Positions 44,471 to 52,398 of a stretch of 64,000 bases of DNA are shown here, one piece after another. A model generated the notes under the pieces. That model did no database searches, had not been told where the DNA came from, and saw only the letters and a list, made by a program, of their open reading frames with translations. A program made the position numbers and the translations under genes. The stretch comes from Pseudomonas sp. M47T1 (GTDB lineage Bacteria; Pseudomonadota; Gammaproteobacteria; Pseudomonadales; Pseudomonadaceae): assembly GCF_000263855.1 (NCBI RefSeq), contig NZ_AJWX01000013.1, positions 104,730 through 168,729 of the forward strand, read 5' to 3'. The first letter of the stretch is position 1; every line of letters begins with the position of its first letter.

Positions 44471-45844
44471 TCAGCGCACGCCGCGCCCCGCCAGGCCGGT
44501 CGGGCTGTAGGTATTGGCCGACCACGGCTCGTGGACGAGATGGCCAATGCCGCGCCCACCCGGTACTGCCTGGGTGGTGAACTTGCCGGTGCTCAGGTCG
44601 TACAGGTCGTAGATGCCGTTGGTGCGCAGCGCCGAGACGTCGTACGCCGGGAAGGTCGGGCCTTCGTAGTAACGGTTGGGCTTGTCCTGGTGATCGAAGC
44701 CGACGTAAGCGAGGATCGCCCAGCTGTCTTCGTCCAGGTAGAACTTCTTCTTCAACTGCGCATGACGCTCGCCCGGTTTGAGCGTGCCTTCGACTACCCA
44801 CACGCGATGCAGCTCCCAGCGCTGGGCCTCGGGCAGGATGTGGTGCACGCCATGGGCCTTGTCCTGCGGCGTGAGGAAGCGCCGGTAGCTGTTGTACGGG
44901 ACGTAGACTTCCTTGCGGCCGAGCAGCTTGAAGTCGTACTTGTCCATCTTGCCGTCGAAGCCGTTGATCTCGTCGAAGAACAGCACGCCGGAAGTGGTCG
45001 AGACGGTGTCGTAGGTGAACTCCGGCGCCAGGCGGACGCGGCGCTGGCCGGGCACGTAGCTCCAGTTCTGCGGGTCGTGCAGGTCCATGCGCACGTACTG
45101 CCAGCGCATGTTCTTGGTGCCGGCCTGAGACGGCGGCTCGCTTTGCGTGGCGATGGTTTTCCAGTAGGTGGTTTCAGTGGACTCGGGCAGGTTGTTGTCC
45201 CAGTACTGGCGTTCTTCCTGGGTGGTGCTGCCGTTGGAGACGCTACGATTGCCGGCGCTGTCGATCACGTACTGGGTAAAGTCGAAGGTCTCGTAGGGCG
45301 GCACATAGCGCAGCAGGGAGTTCCACATGGCTTCAAAGCCGTCGTGGGGTACCGGGAACGGAATCTGCGCGTGGGCGCCCACCACCCCCGGCGCGGTACC
45401 GCTGAGCTTGGGGCTCATGACGCGCTCGATGGTGTTCTTGTAGACGTAGTCCGGGAAGCACGCCGAGCGGTGGGTCGGGTACACGTCCAGGCGGTAGGTG
45501 TCCGGGTAGCGCTGCAGCATGACCTTGGTGCCCTCGGTCAGCTGGTCGGCGTACTGCGCCATGTTCGCGGCATTGATCACCAGGCGCGGTTTTTCTGCGG
45601 CCCAGGGGTCGATGTACGGCCAGCCGCCGGCAGGGTCCTTGGGCTTGTAGCCGGCCACCGGCTTGCACAGGCCGCCTTCCCAGGCAGGGATGGTGCCGTC
45701 GGCGTTGCCGGCTTTGATCGCCCCCAGTGGGGTCAGATTTTTACCCAGCTGGGCGGCTTCTTCGGCAGTCGGCGCCGCCAAGGCGAAATCCAGGCACACG
45801 ACGGGAAGCAATGCGGCCAGCAGACAGTTTTTCAACAAATTCAT
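44471..45844 (-). CDS. DUF1329 periplasmic protein
   Basis: 457-aa protein with a signal peptide (MNLLKNCLLAALLPVVCLDFALA). The DUF1329 N-terminus is typical (EEAAQLGKNLTPLGAIKAGNADGTIPAWEGG). The family has a LolA/LolB-like lipid-binding fold and is nearly always found beside a DUF1302 gene, as here. Likely a periplasmic carrier for a hydrophobic substrate between outer membrane and RND permease. ATG 45844 follows AGGAGAGCACC. Confidence 0.88.
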   Translation of the reverse strand: MNLLKNCLLAALLPVVCLDFALAAPTAEEAAQLGKNLTPLGAIKAGNADGTIPAWEGGLCKPVAGYKPKDPAGGWPYIDPWAAEKPRLVINAANMAQYADQLTEGTKVMLQRYPDTYRLDVYPTHRSACFPDYVYKNTIERVMSPKLSGTAPGVVGAHAQIPFPVPHDGFEAMWNSLLRYVPPYETFDFTQYVIDSAGNRSVSNGSTTQEERQYWDNNLPESTETTYWKTIATQSEPPSQAGTKNMRWQYVRMDLHDPQNWSYVPGQRRVRLAPEFTYDTVSTTSGVLFFDEINGFDGKMDKYDFKLLGRKEVYVPYNSYRRFLTPQDKAHGVHHILPEAQRWELHRVWVVEGTLKPGERHAQLKKKFYLDEDSWAILAYVGFDHQDKPNRYYEGPTFPAYDVSALRTNGIYDLYDLSTGKFTTQAVPGGRGIGHLVHEPWSANTYSPTGLAGRGVR

Positions 45845-45860
45845 GGTGCTCTCCTGCTTA

Positions 45861-47552
45861 TTAGAATGTGGTCTGCAGCGCCAGCGAAACCCAGCCGTGG
45901 TTGTTCTGCACGGCGTTACCGTTGGTGGTGGTGACGATGTTGTTACTGGTGTTGTAGGCGGCATGGGAATCGTTGTATTTGAGGGTCACGATGTACTTCT
46001 GGCGGAAGTTGGCCTCAAGGCCCATCGACCAGACCACCGAGCCCTCGTTGCCGCTGGCCAGCGTCGCGCCGTTACCGTAGATGCCATAGGCCAGGGACAT
46101 GGGCGCCGCGAGGTTGCCGCCCCAGGGCAGGACCTGCGACCACTCGGGACGAAAGCCCAGTTGCGCCGAGACCACGTCGTCGGTGGCGCAGCCTTCCTTG
46201 CGGTTCTGCCCGGTCGGGCAGCCGGCGTAGCCCTCACCCTTGAACAGCTCTTTGTTTTCGGTCACCGAGAGCAAATGAGCGTAGGCCAGCTCGGCCTGGA
46301 AGGTACCGCCCACCCACAGTGGGGTCTGGGGCAAGAGGTAAACGCCGTTGAGCAGGAAGTGCATGGTGTTGCCGCGTGCGCCTTCGTGGCCCGTGGTATC
46401 GCCGGCGGCGGCAAACGAGGTGCTGCTGACCAGCGCGGTGTTCTTGCGAAAGCTCAACTCGGAGCCCACGCTGAAACCGCCCAGTTCCTTGTTCAGGCTG
46501 AAGCCCAGCAAGCGCGTGTCGCGGGCATAGGCCAGGTGATAGTTGCGCGTGCCATCGGCATTGACCACCAGCACCGGCGCCCAAGGCTGGGTTTCGTCGA
46601 ACTGGCGGAAGTAGATGCCCGCCGTGCCCTTGAGCCAGTCCGGGCTCCAGCGCGCCGACAGGCCGTAGTTGTTGCCCGGCCCCTGGGTCGGTTTGTCGTT
46701 GCCGTCCTTGTTGGCGAAGATCGGCACGCCGCCCGCGCCGTAGCCCAAAAATAGCCGCTCAGGGCCTTCCCACAGCGAATCGGTGGCACCGAAATAGGTG
46801 CCGCCTTGAGGCAAGCGGTTAGGTGCCCATTGCAGGTAGTACTGCGCTGCCAGGGTCAGGTCGGGTGTGGGCTGGACCTGCATCGAGATTTGCTGCACCG
46901 GCAGGAAGGTTTCCTTGGCGGTGATGCCTGGGCTGGAGGCCGCCTTGAGGCCATCCAGGGGCGACTGCGAGTAGGCGATCGACTGCGCCGCGTTGAACAG
47001 CGACTCACCCCAGTACACGGTGTGCTTGCCCAGGCGCACGTCAACGCTGGTGTCGCCCACATCAAAGCCGCTGAACACGAAGGCGTCGAGAATCTCCCCC
47101 GACGGCCCCTCGGTAAAACGCCGGGTAAAGCCCGAGTAGCGATCATTACTGTAGCTGCTGGGATAAGCAGAGCTGTGCTCGACCTTGTCGTCGTTGTAGG
47201 CCTGGTCGTACCAGCCGGCGACGCTCAAGCGTGCGCCATGGCGGCCTTGATAGACGGCATCGAATTCACTGAGGACATCGACGCGGTTGAGGACCATGTC
47301 GCCCTTGCCGAACTTGCGCTCGGTTTCGTCATAGGCCGAACTGTTGGCGAAGGCCTTGTTGGTGCCCTCGGCGCGCCAGCCGGCGTTGTAGCGCAAGGTG
47401 TTGTCCCAACGCACATCCCAGTCGGTGTTGCCGACATCCAGGCTGACCGCATACGCGGGTGCGGCACTGGCGGCCAGGGCGATAGTCGATGCGGTACACA
47501 ACGAGCGGGCGCGCAGCTGGACGCCTCGCAGGGGGGAGCACTCTAGTTTCAT
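45861..47552 (-). CDS. DUF1302 outer-membrane protein
   Basis: 563-aa protein with a cleavable leader (SLCTASTIALAASAAPAYA) and beta-strand-rich sequence ending in VSLALQTTF; the terminal Phe is the usual outer-membrane barrel signal. It also has MDR of Gly/Asn-rich loops (GGTYFGATDSLWEGPE). Probably the surface channel or receptor for the hydrophobic growth substrate. ATG 47552 follows GAGG; ATG 47567 is a weaker alternative. It is 16 bases before the DUF1329 gene. Confidence 0.87.
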   Translation of the reverse strand: MKLECSPLRGVQLRARSLCTASTIALAASAAPAYAVSLDVGNTDWDVRWDNTLRYNAGWRAEGTNKAFANSSAYDETERKFGKGDMVLNRVDVLSEFDAVYQGRHGARLSVAGWYDQAYNDDKVEHSSAYPSSYSNDRYSGFTRRFTEGPSGEILDAFVFSGFDVGDTSVDVRLGKHTVYWGESLFNAAQSIAYSQSPLDGLKAASSPGITAKETFLPVQQISMQVQPTPDLTLAAQYYLQWAPNRLPQGGTYFGATDSLWEGPERLFLGYGAGGVPIFANKDGNDKPTQGPGNNYGLSARWSPDWLKGTAGIYFRQFDETQPWAPVLVVNADGTRNYHLAYARDTRLLGFSLNKELGGFSVGSELSFRKNTALVSSTSFAAAGDTTGHEGARGNTMHFLLNGVYLLPQTPLWVGGTFQAELAYAHLLSVTENKELFKGEGYAGCPTGQNRKEGCATDDVVSAQLGFRPEWSQVLPWGGNLAAPMSLAYGIYGNGATLASGNEGSVVWSMGLEANFRQKYIVTLKYNDSHAAYNTSNNIVTTTNGNAVQNNHGWVSLALQTTF

Positions 47553-47691
47553 GTCAGCAAGCCTCATGCATTTTTTATTGTTGTTGGCTGTGCGGGCTCA
47601 TAGGCGCCATGACAATAGCGCGAGACCACCAGCGGATACCATGAGAAACATTTATCAGCGACAGCTTGCGGCGTCCCTGCCGCACCAACGA

Positions 47692-48387
47692 TCAGGACAA
47701 CCCCACCACCGGGATCACGGCGCCATGGACGGCACTGGCCTGGGGCGATGCGAGAAACTGGATGATGTCGGCGAGGTTTTGCGGCGACACCCAATCGCCG
47801 GGGTCGGCATCGGGCATGGCGGCGCGGTTGGCGGGGGTATCGATGATGCTGGGGGCGATGGCGTTGACATTGATGCCCTGGCCGCGCAACTCCAGCGCCA
47901 TGGACTCGGTCAGGCGCGCCACCGCGCTTTTGGATGCGCAGTAGGCTCCCTTGTGAGCGGCGCCACTGACCGCACCCGCTGCAGCCACATTGATGACCTT
48001 GCCGGTGCCAGCAGCGAGCATCCCAGGTACCACACTGCGGCAGGCGTTGATCAAGGTGGCGACGTTCAAGTCGAGCAACTGGCGCCAGGCCTGGTCGGCC
48101 GTCTCGTGCACGGCGGGGCCCATGTCGAAGCCGCCTGCCAGGTTGCACAGCACGGCGGCTGGCCCCTCGCGATCGAACACCGGTTGCAGGGCGTCCTGCA
48201 CTGCGCCGGCGTTGGTCAGGTCCACGGCGATCAGGTGCAGGCCCTCGCGCTGCGGGCCAAAGGCCTTGACCAGCGCCGCCTCGCTGATATCCAGCAGCAC
48301 CAGCCGGGCGTGATCGGCGAACGTCTGTGCGACGACCCGACCCAGGCCTCCCGCTGCGCCAGTAATGACCACCAATGGGCGATTCAT
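47692..48387 (-). CDS. Short-chain dehydrogenase/reductase
   Basis: 231-aa SDR with TGAAGGLG, NLAGG in place of NNAG, and Y-x3-K as YCASK; the C-terminal end is short (GAVIPVVGLS). An Asp after strand two (VLLDISEA) suggests NAD(H). ATG 48387 has AGGAGAGAG. It is the first gene of the operon leading to the envelope genes, behind regulon site H, which ties substrate transport to the main regulon. Confidence 0.87.
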   Translation of the reverse strand: MNRPLVVITGAAGGLGRVVAQTFADHARLVLLDISEAALVKAFGPQREGLHLIAVDLTNAGAVQDALQPVFDREGPAAVLCNLAGGFDMGPAVHETADQAWRQLLDLNVATLINACRSVVPGMLAAGTGKVINVAAAGAVSGAAHKGAYCASKSAVARLTESMALELRGQGINVNAIAPSIIDTPANRAAMPDADPGDWVSPQNLADIIQFLASPQASAVHGAVIPVVGLS

Positions 48388-48441
48388 CGACTCTCTCCTC
48401 ATCCTTTACGGTTCGTTGTTTTTATCCGCTGGGGAGATTTT

Positions 48442-48462
48442 TAACTGACTAATCGTCATTTA
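48442..48462. promoter_or_regulatory. Regulon palindrome, site H (before the SDR-envelope operon)
   Basis: TAACTGAC-TAATC-GTCATTTA. The left half-site is perfect; one change in the right core. It lies 55 bases before the SDR start and may also serve the divergent DUF35 gene at 48652. Confidence 0.7.
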
Positions 48463-48651
48463 TCAAGCTGTAGATCATTCTTTTTGTGTAAAGAGCTCAC
48501 CCAGAGAGTCGCCTGAACTGGCTAAGGTGGCGGCGCCAGAGGAGATCGCTTGCCAGCGGCAGCGGGCTGGACTATAAACAACAACCAATCAGTTATTGGA
48601 TAGCCGCAGCGTTTTATTCCCACAAGAAGCTTCAATCCGAGGAAGCCGTTC

Positions 48652-49062
48652 ATGAGCCACCTGAGCTTTACCCCCTTGCCGCAACTCGACGACGCCAACC
48701 GCTTCTTCTGGACCAGCGGCCAGACCGGCACCTTGCAGGTCTTGCGCTGCGCCGATTGCGAACACTGGGTCCATCCGCCGGCGCCGATCTGCCCTGTGTG
48801 CCAGCAGATGCACCTGGCCCCTGCCGCCGTCAGCGGCATGGCGACCGTGCAGGCGGTGACCATCAACCATCAGTCCTGGGTGCCAGGTATCGAGTTGCCG
48901 TATGCGATCGCCATCGTCGAGCTCGACGAGCAGCCGGGCCTGCGTCTGACCACCAATGTGGTCGGCGTACCGGTGGAGCAGGTGCAGATCGGCCAGCGGG
49001 TGCGCGTGGCCTTCGAGCATCGCGAGGATGTGTGGCTGCCGGTGTTCACGCTGGCGCTTTGA
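48652..49062 (+). CDS. DUF35 zinc-ribbon/OB-fold protein (ChsH2-like aldolase partner)
   Basis: 136-aa protein with a rubredoxin-like zinc ribbon C33-x2-C36 ... C47-x2-C50 (LRCADCEHWVHPP, ICPVCQQM) followed by an OB-fold. DUF35 proteins bind SCP-x thiolase-like partners, donating the acyl-CoA site in Ltp2-ChsH2 aldolases. The only such partner in the window is 23 kb away at 24190, under the same palindrome. ATG 48652 follows GAGGAAGCC. It is a single-gene unit between two minus-strand operons. Confidence 0.87.
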   Translation: MSHLSFTPLPQLDDANRFFWTSGQTGTLQVLRCADCEHWVHPPAPICPVCQQMHLAPAAVSGMATVQAVTINHQSWVPGIELPYAIAIVELDEQPGLRLTTNVVGVPVEQVQIGQRVRVAFEHREDVWLPVFTLAL

Positions 49063-49099
49063 GCTTTGAGCTTCGAGCTTTGAGCTTTGAGCTTCGAGC
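49061..49099 (+). repeat. Heptanucleotide tandem repeat (GAGCTTY)
   Basis: Five copies of GAGCTTT/GAGCTTC plus a partial sixth start at the DUF35 stop codon; GCGCTTT before it looks like a diverged extra copy. Seven-base units at a stop codon can change the frame or length of the C-terminus by slippage. Confidence 0.85.
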
Positions 49100-49103
49100 G
49101 AGG

Positions 49104-49129
49104 CCGGCGCAGCGTGAAGGCTGCGCCGG
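49104..49129. terminator. Hairpin between convergent DUF35 and TetR genes
   Basis: CCGGCGCAGC (49104-49113) and GCTGCGCCGG (49120-49129) around GTGAAG. It is placed between convergent genes, so a terminator is likely, though there is no T-run. Confidence 0.55.
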
Positions 49130-49134
49130 ACGGC

Positions 49135-49800
49135 TCAGTCCCTGGACAGGGGCTCGGGGTGATTGCAGCTCGAGGCGATCACTTGCACCACCACCCGGGC
49201 CTGCGCCGCGAGCAGGCGGCGGGTGCCGACGCCCTTGTTGACCACATCCGGGTCGGTGGTCGCCATGCGTTCCATGGCGCCGTGCAATACCGACGCCAGG
49301 GCGCGGGCATCGCCACGGGTGATCTTGTTGTCGGTGGGGCACATGCCAATCATGCGCTGCGCCAGCAACTCGACGAAGGGCACGTAGACATCCATGCGCA
49401 GCTTCTCGAAGTTGGAATCACCGCGGTCGGCTTCCATGTTGCGATAGCGCAGGATCTCCCGGTGGTTGTCCCACACCTGATTGAAGACCTCGACCAGCCG
49501 CACGGCCTGCACCTCCAGGCGATCCAGCTCCCAGACCTCGTCCAGCACCTCGAGCGCGCTGCCCATGTCATGGCCGGCCGACTCGCTGAGGGCGTAGAGC
49601 ACGTCCTTGATGTCGTCGAAGTACATGTAGAAGGTGCCCGAAGACGTCTTGGCGATCTTGGCGATGGAGACGGCTGTCATCTCGACCGGAGACATCGTCT
49701 TGAGAAGTTTTCCCGCCGCGTGCATCAGCCTCAGACGAGTGGCCTGGCCTTTAGGGCCCAGTGCCTGCCCTTGCTTGTTGGTGGTGACCGCTGTGTCCAT
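49135..49800 (-). CDS. TetR-family regulator, candidate master repressor of the regulon
   Basis: 221-aa TetR protein. The HTH is TAVSIAKIAKTSSGTFYMYFDDIKDVLYAL. ATG 49800 starts where the family sequence begins. Two copies of the shared palindrome (49852-49872 and 49933-49953) lie in the gap to the divergent BKACE 2 gene, the usual layout for an autoregulated TetR. No other regulator in the window has this palindrome at its own promoter, so I infer that it controls all nine sites. The ligand is probably a pathway CoA ester or the substrate. Confidence 0.85.
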   Translation of the reverse strand: MDTAVTTNKQGQALGPKGQATRLRLMHAAGKLLKTMSPVEMTAVSIAKIAKTSSGTFYMYFDDIKDVLYALSESAGHDMGSALEVLDEVWELDRLEVQAVRLVEVFNQVWDNHREILRYRNMEADRGDSNFEKLRMDVYVPFVELLAQRMIGMCPTDNKITRGDARALASVLHGAMERMATTDPDVVNKGVGTRRLLAAQARVVVQVIASSCNHPEPLSRD

Positions 49801-49851
49801 GAATCTCTCGCATCGATACGCCGAAGGCCACGTAAACCGTGGGGTTGGCAG

Positions 49852-49872
49852 AAACTGACAGTTTTGCAGTAA
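49852..49872. promoter_or_regulatory. Regulon palindrome, site I (before tetR)
   Basis: AAACTGAC-AGTTT-TGCAGTAA, 52 bases before the tetR start. The core is weaker than at site J, but AACTGACAGTT inside it is itself a short palindrome. Confidence 0.55.
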
Positions 49873-49932
49873 TCAAAATTATATAGCCTTGGGCGGCCAC
49901 TGACCACCCGCCTCTGACATCAAGACTCGCCA

Positions 49933-49953
49933 TAACTGTCGATCTATCAGTTA
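49933..49953. promoter_or_regulatory. Regulon palindrome, site J (before BKACE 2)
   Basis: TAACTGTC-GATCT-ATCAGTTA; the arms ATAACTG and CAGTTAT (49932-49954) are perfect. It is the most symmetrical copy in the window and lies 42 bases before the BKACE 2 start. Confidence 0.75.
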
Positions 49954-49995
49954 TACTCGAGCACACCCGGCATACGTACAACAAGGAGAATCCCG

Positions 49996-50907
49996 ATGCC
50001 CGCCACCCCCCTCCCCCCTCTGCTCATCGAAGCCGCCATCTGCCCGTTCCGCTTTGGCGAACCGGTGTGGGACGAAGCCGCCATGGCCCGCGAGGCCAGC
50101 GACTGCCATGCCGCCGGCGCGGCGATCATTCATCACCACCATGATTTTCGTCTCGACTCACCCAGCTCCATCAACGAAATGCGCGGCATGGGCCAGGCGA
50201 TCAAACAGCGCCATCGCGCCGCGCTGCTGTATCCCGATTTTCTCAAGGAAGACAGCGTGCAGGGCCGTGTCGGGCATTTCGCGCCGCTGCTGCAAGCCGG
50301 TGCCATCGACCTGTTGCCCGTGGACCCCGGGCGGGCCAATTCCGGGCAACTGGACGCCGCCGGCCTGCCGCTGGGCGACAACAAGGTGCAGGCCACCTTC
50401 GACGATGCCAACTACATCCTCACGCTGGCGCACGAGTACGGCAAACCGCTGGCGATCGGCATCTACGAGCCCTACAACCTGCGCTGGGTACTCGCCCATG
50501 CAGCGGCGGGCAACCTGCCCCGCGGCTCGCTGGTGAAGCTGTACTTCGGCGGGCGCCATAGCTTGATTCATCTGGGCCGCAAGGCGCTGAACTTCGGCTT
50601 GCCACCGACCCGCTCGGCGCTGGATGCCTACCTGGACATGCTCGATGGCACCTCTTTAGCCTGGTCGGTGGGCCTGATGGGTGACGCATTGCTGGACAGC
50701 CCGCTGGCCCGCTACGCCCTTGAGCGTGGCGGCCATCTGCGGGTCGGGATCGAGGACGCCGCCGGCACCTCGCCCCTGGGCAACCGGCAGATGGTAGAAG
50801 CCGCCGTGGCACTGGCCGCTGAAGTCGGCCGCCCGGTGGTGGTCGGTGATGCCGCCTTGCAGGCGCTCGAGGGTGGCGCGTTGGCGCGGCGGCACAACGC
50901 CAGCTGA
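49996..50907 (+). CDS. BKACE (DUF849) beta-keto acid cleavage enzyme 2
   Basis: 303-aa homologue of the enzyme at 34200, with E12 and the histidines of IIHHHHDF (H46-H49), LVKLYFGG and LLDSPLARYALERGGHLRVGIED. ATG 49996 has a strong AAGGAGA. It is a single-gene unit directly behind the most symmetrical regulon palindrome and divergent from tetR. Two BKACEs under different operators suggest two beta-keto acids, or the same step at two stages of chain shortening. Confidence 0.88.
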   Translation: MPATPLPPLLIEAAICPFRFGEPVWDEAAMAREASDCHAAGAAIIHHHHDFRLDSPSSINEMRGMGQAIKQRHRAALLYPDFLKEDSVQGRVGHFAPLLQAGAIDLLPVDPGRANSGQLDAAGLPLGDNKVQATFDDANYILTLAHEYGKPLAIGIYEPYNLRWVLAHAAAGNLPRGSLVKLYFGGRHSLIHLGRKALNFGLPPTRSALDAYLDMLDGTSLAWSVGLMGDALLDSPLARYALERGGHLRVGIEDAAGTSPLGNRQMVEAAVALAAEVGRPVVVGDAALQALEGGALARRHNAS

Positions 50908-50946
50908 CTGCGACGAACCCACTGGCCCGGCAGACCAGTGGGCTCT

Positions 50947-52398
50947 TCAACCGTGAGGGCGCATTTTCCAGGCCGGGACGGCGGCAATCACGAACAACAC
51001 ACCCAGCACCATCAAGGTGTCTTGATAGCCCAGCGCCCTCGCCCATTCATGATTGACGCCGGGCTGCTCACGCACCGCCACCCGAGCCTCCAGCACCAGC
51101 GCCAGCAAACCCGGGCTGAGGGCGCCGCCCAGTTGGCGCAGGAAATTCATCAGTGCCAACCCTTCGGCCATCGCCGCTGGCGGCAGGGTACGGCTGGCGG
51201 TGGCATCCAGTGCGGGGATCACCATGCCCAGCCCCAGGCCGCGACCAAAGGTGATCAGCGCGACGATCAGCAGGGTCGAAGCCGCTCTGCCGACATCCGC
51301 GACCAGCGCCAGCGCCGTGAACGAAATGGCAAAGCACAGCAAGCCGCCGGCCACCACCCACTGCGGGGCGCGGGCATCAGCCATGCGCCCCGCCACGGGA
51401 ATCATCAACAGCATCACCAGCCCGCCCGGCAACAGCATCAGCCCGGTGTCGAGTGGCGAGCGCCCGCCCACGACCTGCAGGAACATTGGCAGCACATAGG
51501 CCGAGCCCCACACCCCAAAGCCGTAGACGAATGACACGCAGCCCGCTGCCGCAAAGGGCAACACGCGAAAATGGCGCAGATCGACAAGGGGCATCCGACA
51601 GCTCAGCTCCTGGCGCACGAGACGGGTCCCCAGCGCCAATAGCGCACTGCCCCAAGCCAGCGTCCAGGCCGGCGGCCAGCCATTGAGCTGCAACTGCGTC
51701 ATGCCACCCAATAACAGGCAAAGCGTGGCCGTCAAGCACACGAACCCGCCCCAATCAAAGGGGGGTGCAGCGCCGGTGTGTGCAACCTGCGCAGGCAGGG
51801 CCACGCGCGCCGTCCACAGCGCCACCACACAGAACGGCAACGGCATCCACATCAACGCCCGCCAGCCCCACACCTGCATCAGCAGCCCGCCCACTGCCGG
51901 GCCGAGCATGGGCGCCAGTACCACGCCCATGCCGAACACCGCCATGGCTCGGCCACGTTGGTGCTCGGGGTATGCCGCAGAGAGCGCAACCACCCCCAGA
52001 GTGGTGATCAAGCCGCTGGCCATGCCCTGAACGATGCGACTGGCGATCAGCACCGCCAGGCTGGTACTCAGCCCACAGGCCGCGCACCCGAGGATGAACA
52101 CCAGCAAAGTACTCATGAAGGTACGTCGCACGCCAAAACGCCGCGCGCTCCAGGGCGCCAGCAGCATCGACAGCGTGCCCGAGGCGGTGAACCCGGTGAT
52201 CAACCAATGGGCCGTGGCTTGCCGGGCACCGAGGGCATCGATGATCGCCGGCAAGCCGATATTCATGATCACCGCCGACATGGCAGCAGAAAAAGCCGAT
52301 AGCAGCACCGTGAAGGTCAGCAGTGCCCGCCCGCCACGTGGCGAATCGTCCACTGCCCGCTCCTCGCCCGCCGACACCGCGTCAGCGGCTTCATCCAT
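50947..52398 (-). CDS. MFS transporter, DHA2 (EmrB/QacA) type
   Basis: 483-aa membrane protein with about 14 hydrophobic segments. It has LAPWSARRFGVRRTF (loop 2-3 motif) and the motif C-like VLAPMLGPAVGGLL of drug/proton antiporters. It probably exports toxic substrate or intermediates. ATG 52398 overlaps the end of the MaoC-like gene by eight bases, so it is co-translated with it. Last gene of the minus-strand ECH-MaoC-MFS operon behind site K. Confidence 0.87.
   Translation of the reverse strand: MDEAADAVSAGEERAVDDSPRGGRALLTFTVLLSAFSAAMSAVIMNIGLPAIIDALGARQATAHWLITGFTASGTLSMLLAPWSARRFGVRRTFMSTLLVFILGCAACGLSTSLAVLIASRIVQGMASGLITTLGVVALSAAYPEHQRGRAMAVFGMGVVLAPMLGPAVGGLLMQVWGWRALMWMPLPFCVVALWTARVALPAQVAHTGAAPPFDWGGFVCLTATLCLLLGGMTQLQLNGWPPAWTLAWGSALLALGTRLVRQELSCRMPLVDLRHFRVLPFAAAGCVSFVYGFGVWGSAYVLPMFLQVVGGRSPLDTGLMLLPGGLVMLLMIPVAGRMADARAPQWVVAGGLLCFAISFTALALVADVGRAASTLLIVALITFGRGLGLGMVIPALDATASRTLPPAAMAEGLALMNFLRQLGGALSPGLLALVLEARVAVREQPGVNHEWARALGYQDTLMVLGVLFVIAAVPAWKMRPHG

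Noticed and set aside
48585..48599. CCAAT-cagtt-ATTGG inverted repeat before the DUF35 gene
   Set aside because: Resembles an operator but does not match the regulon consensus or the other two palindromes; it is single-copy and short.
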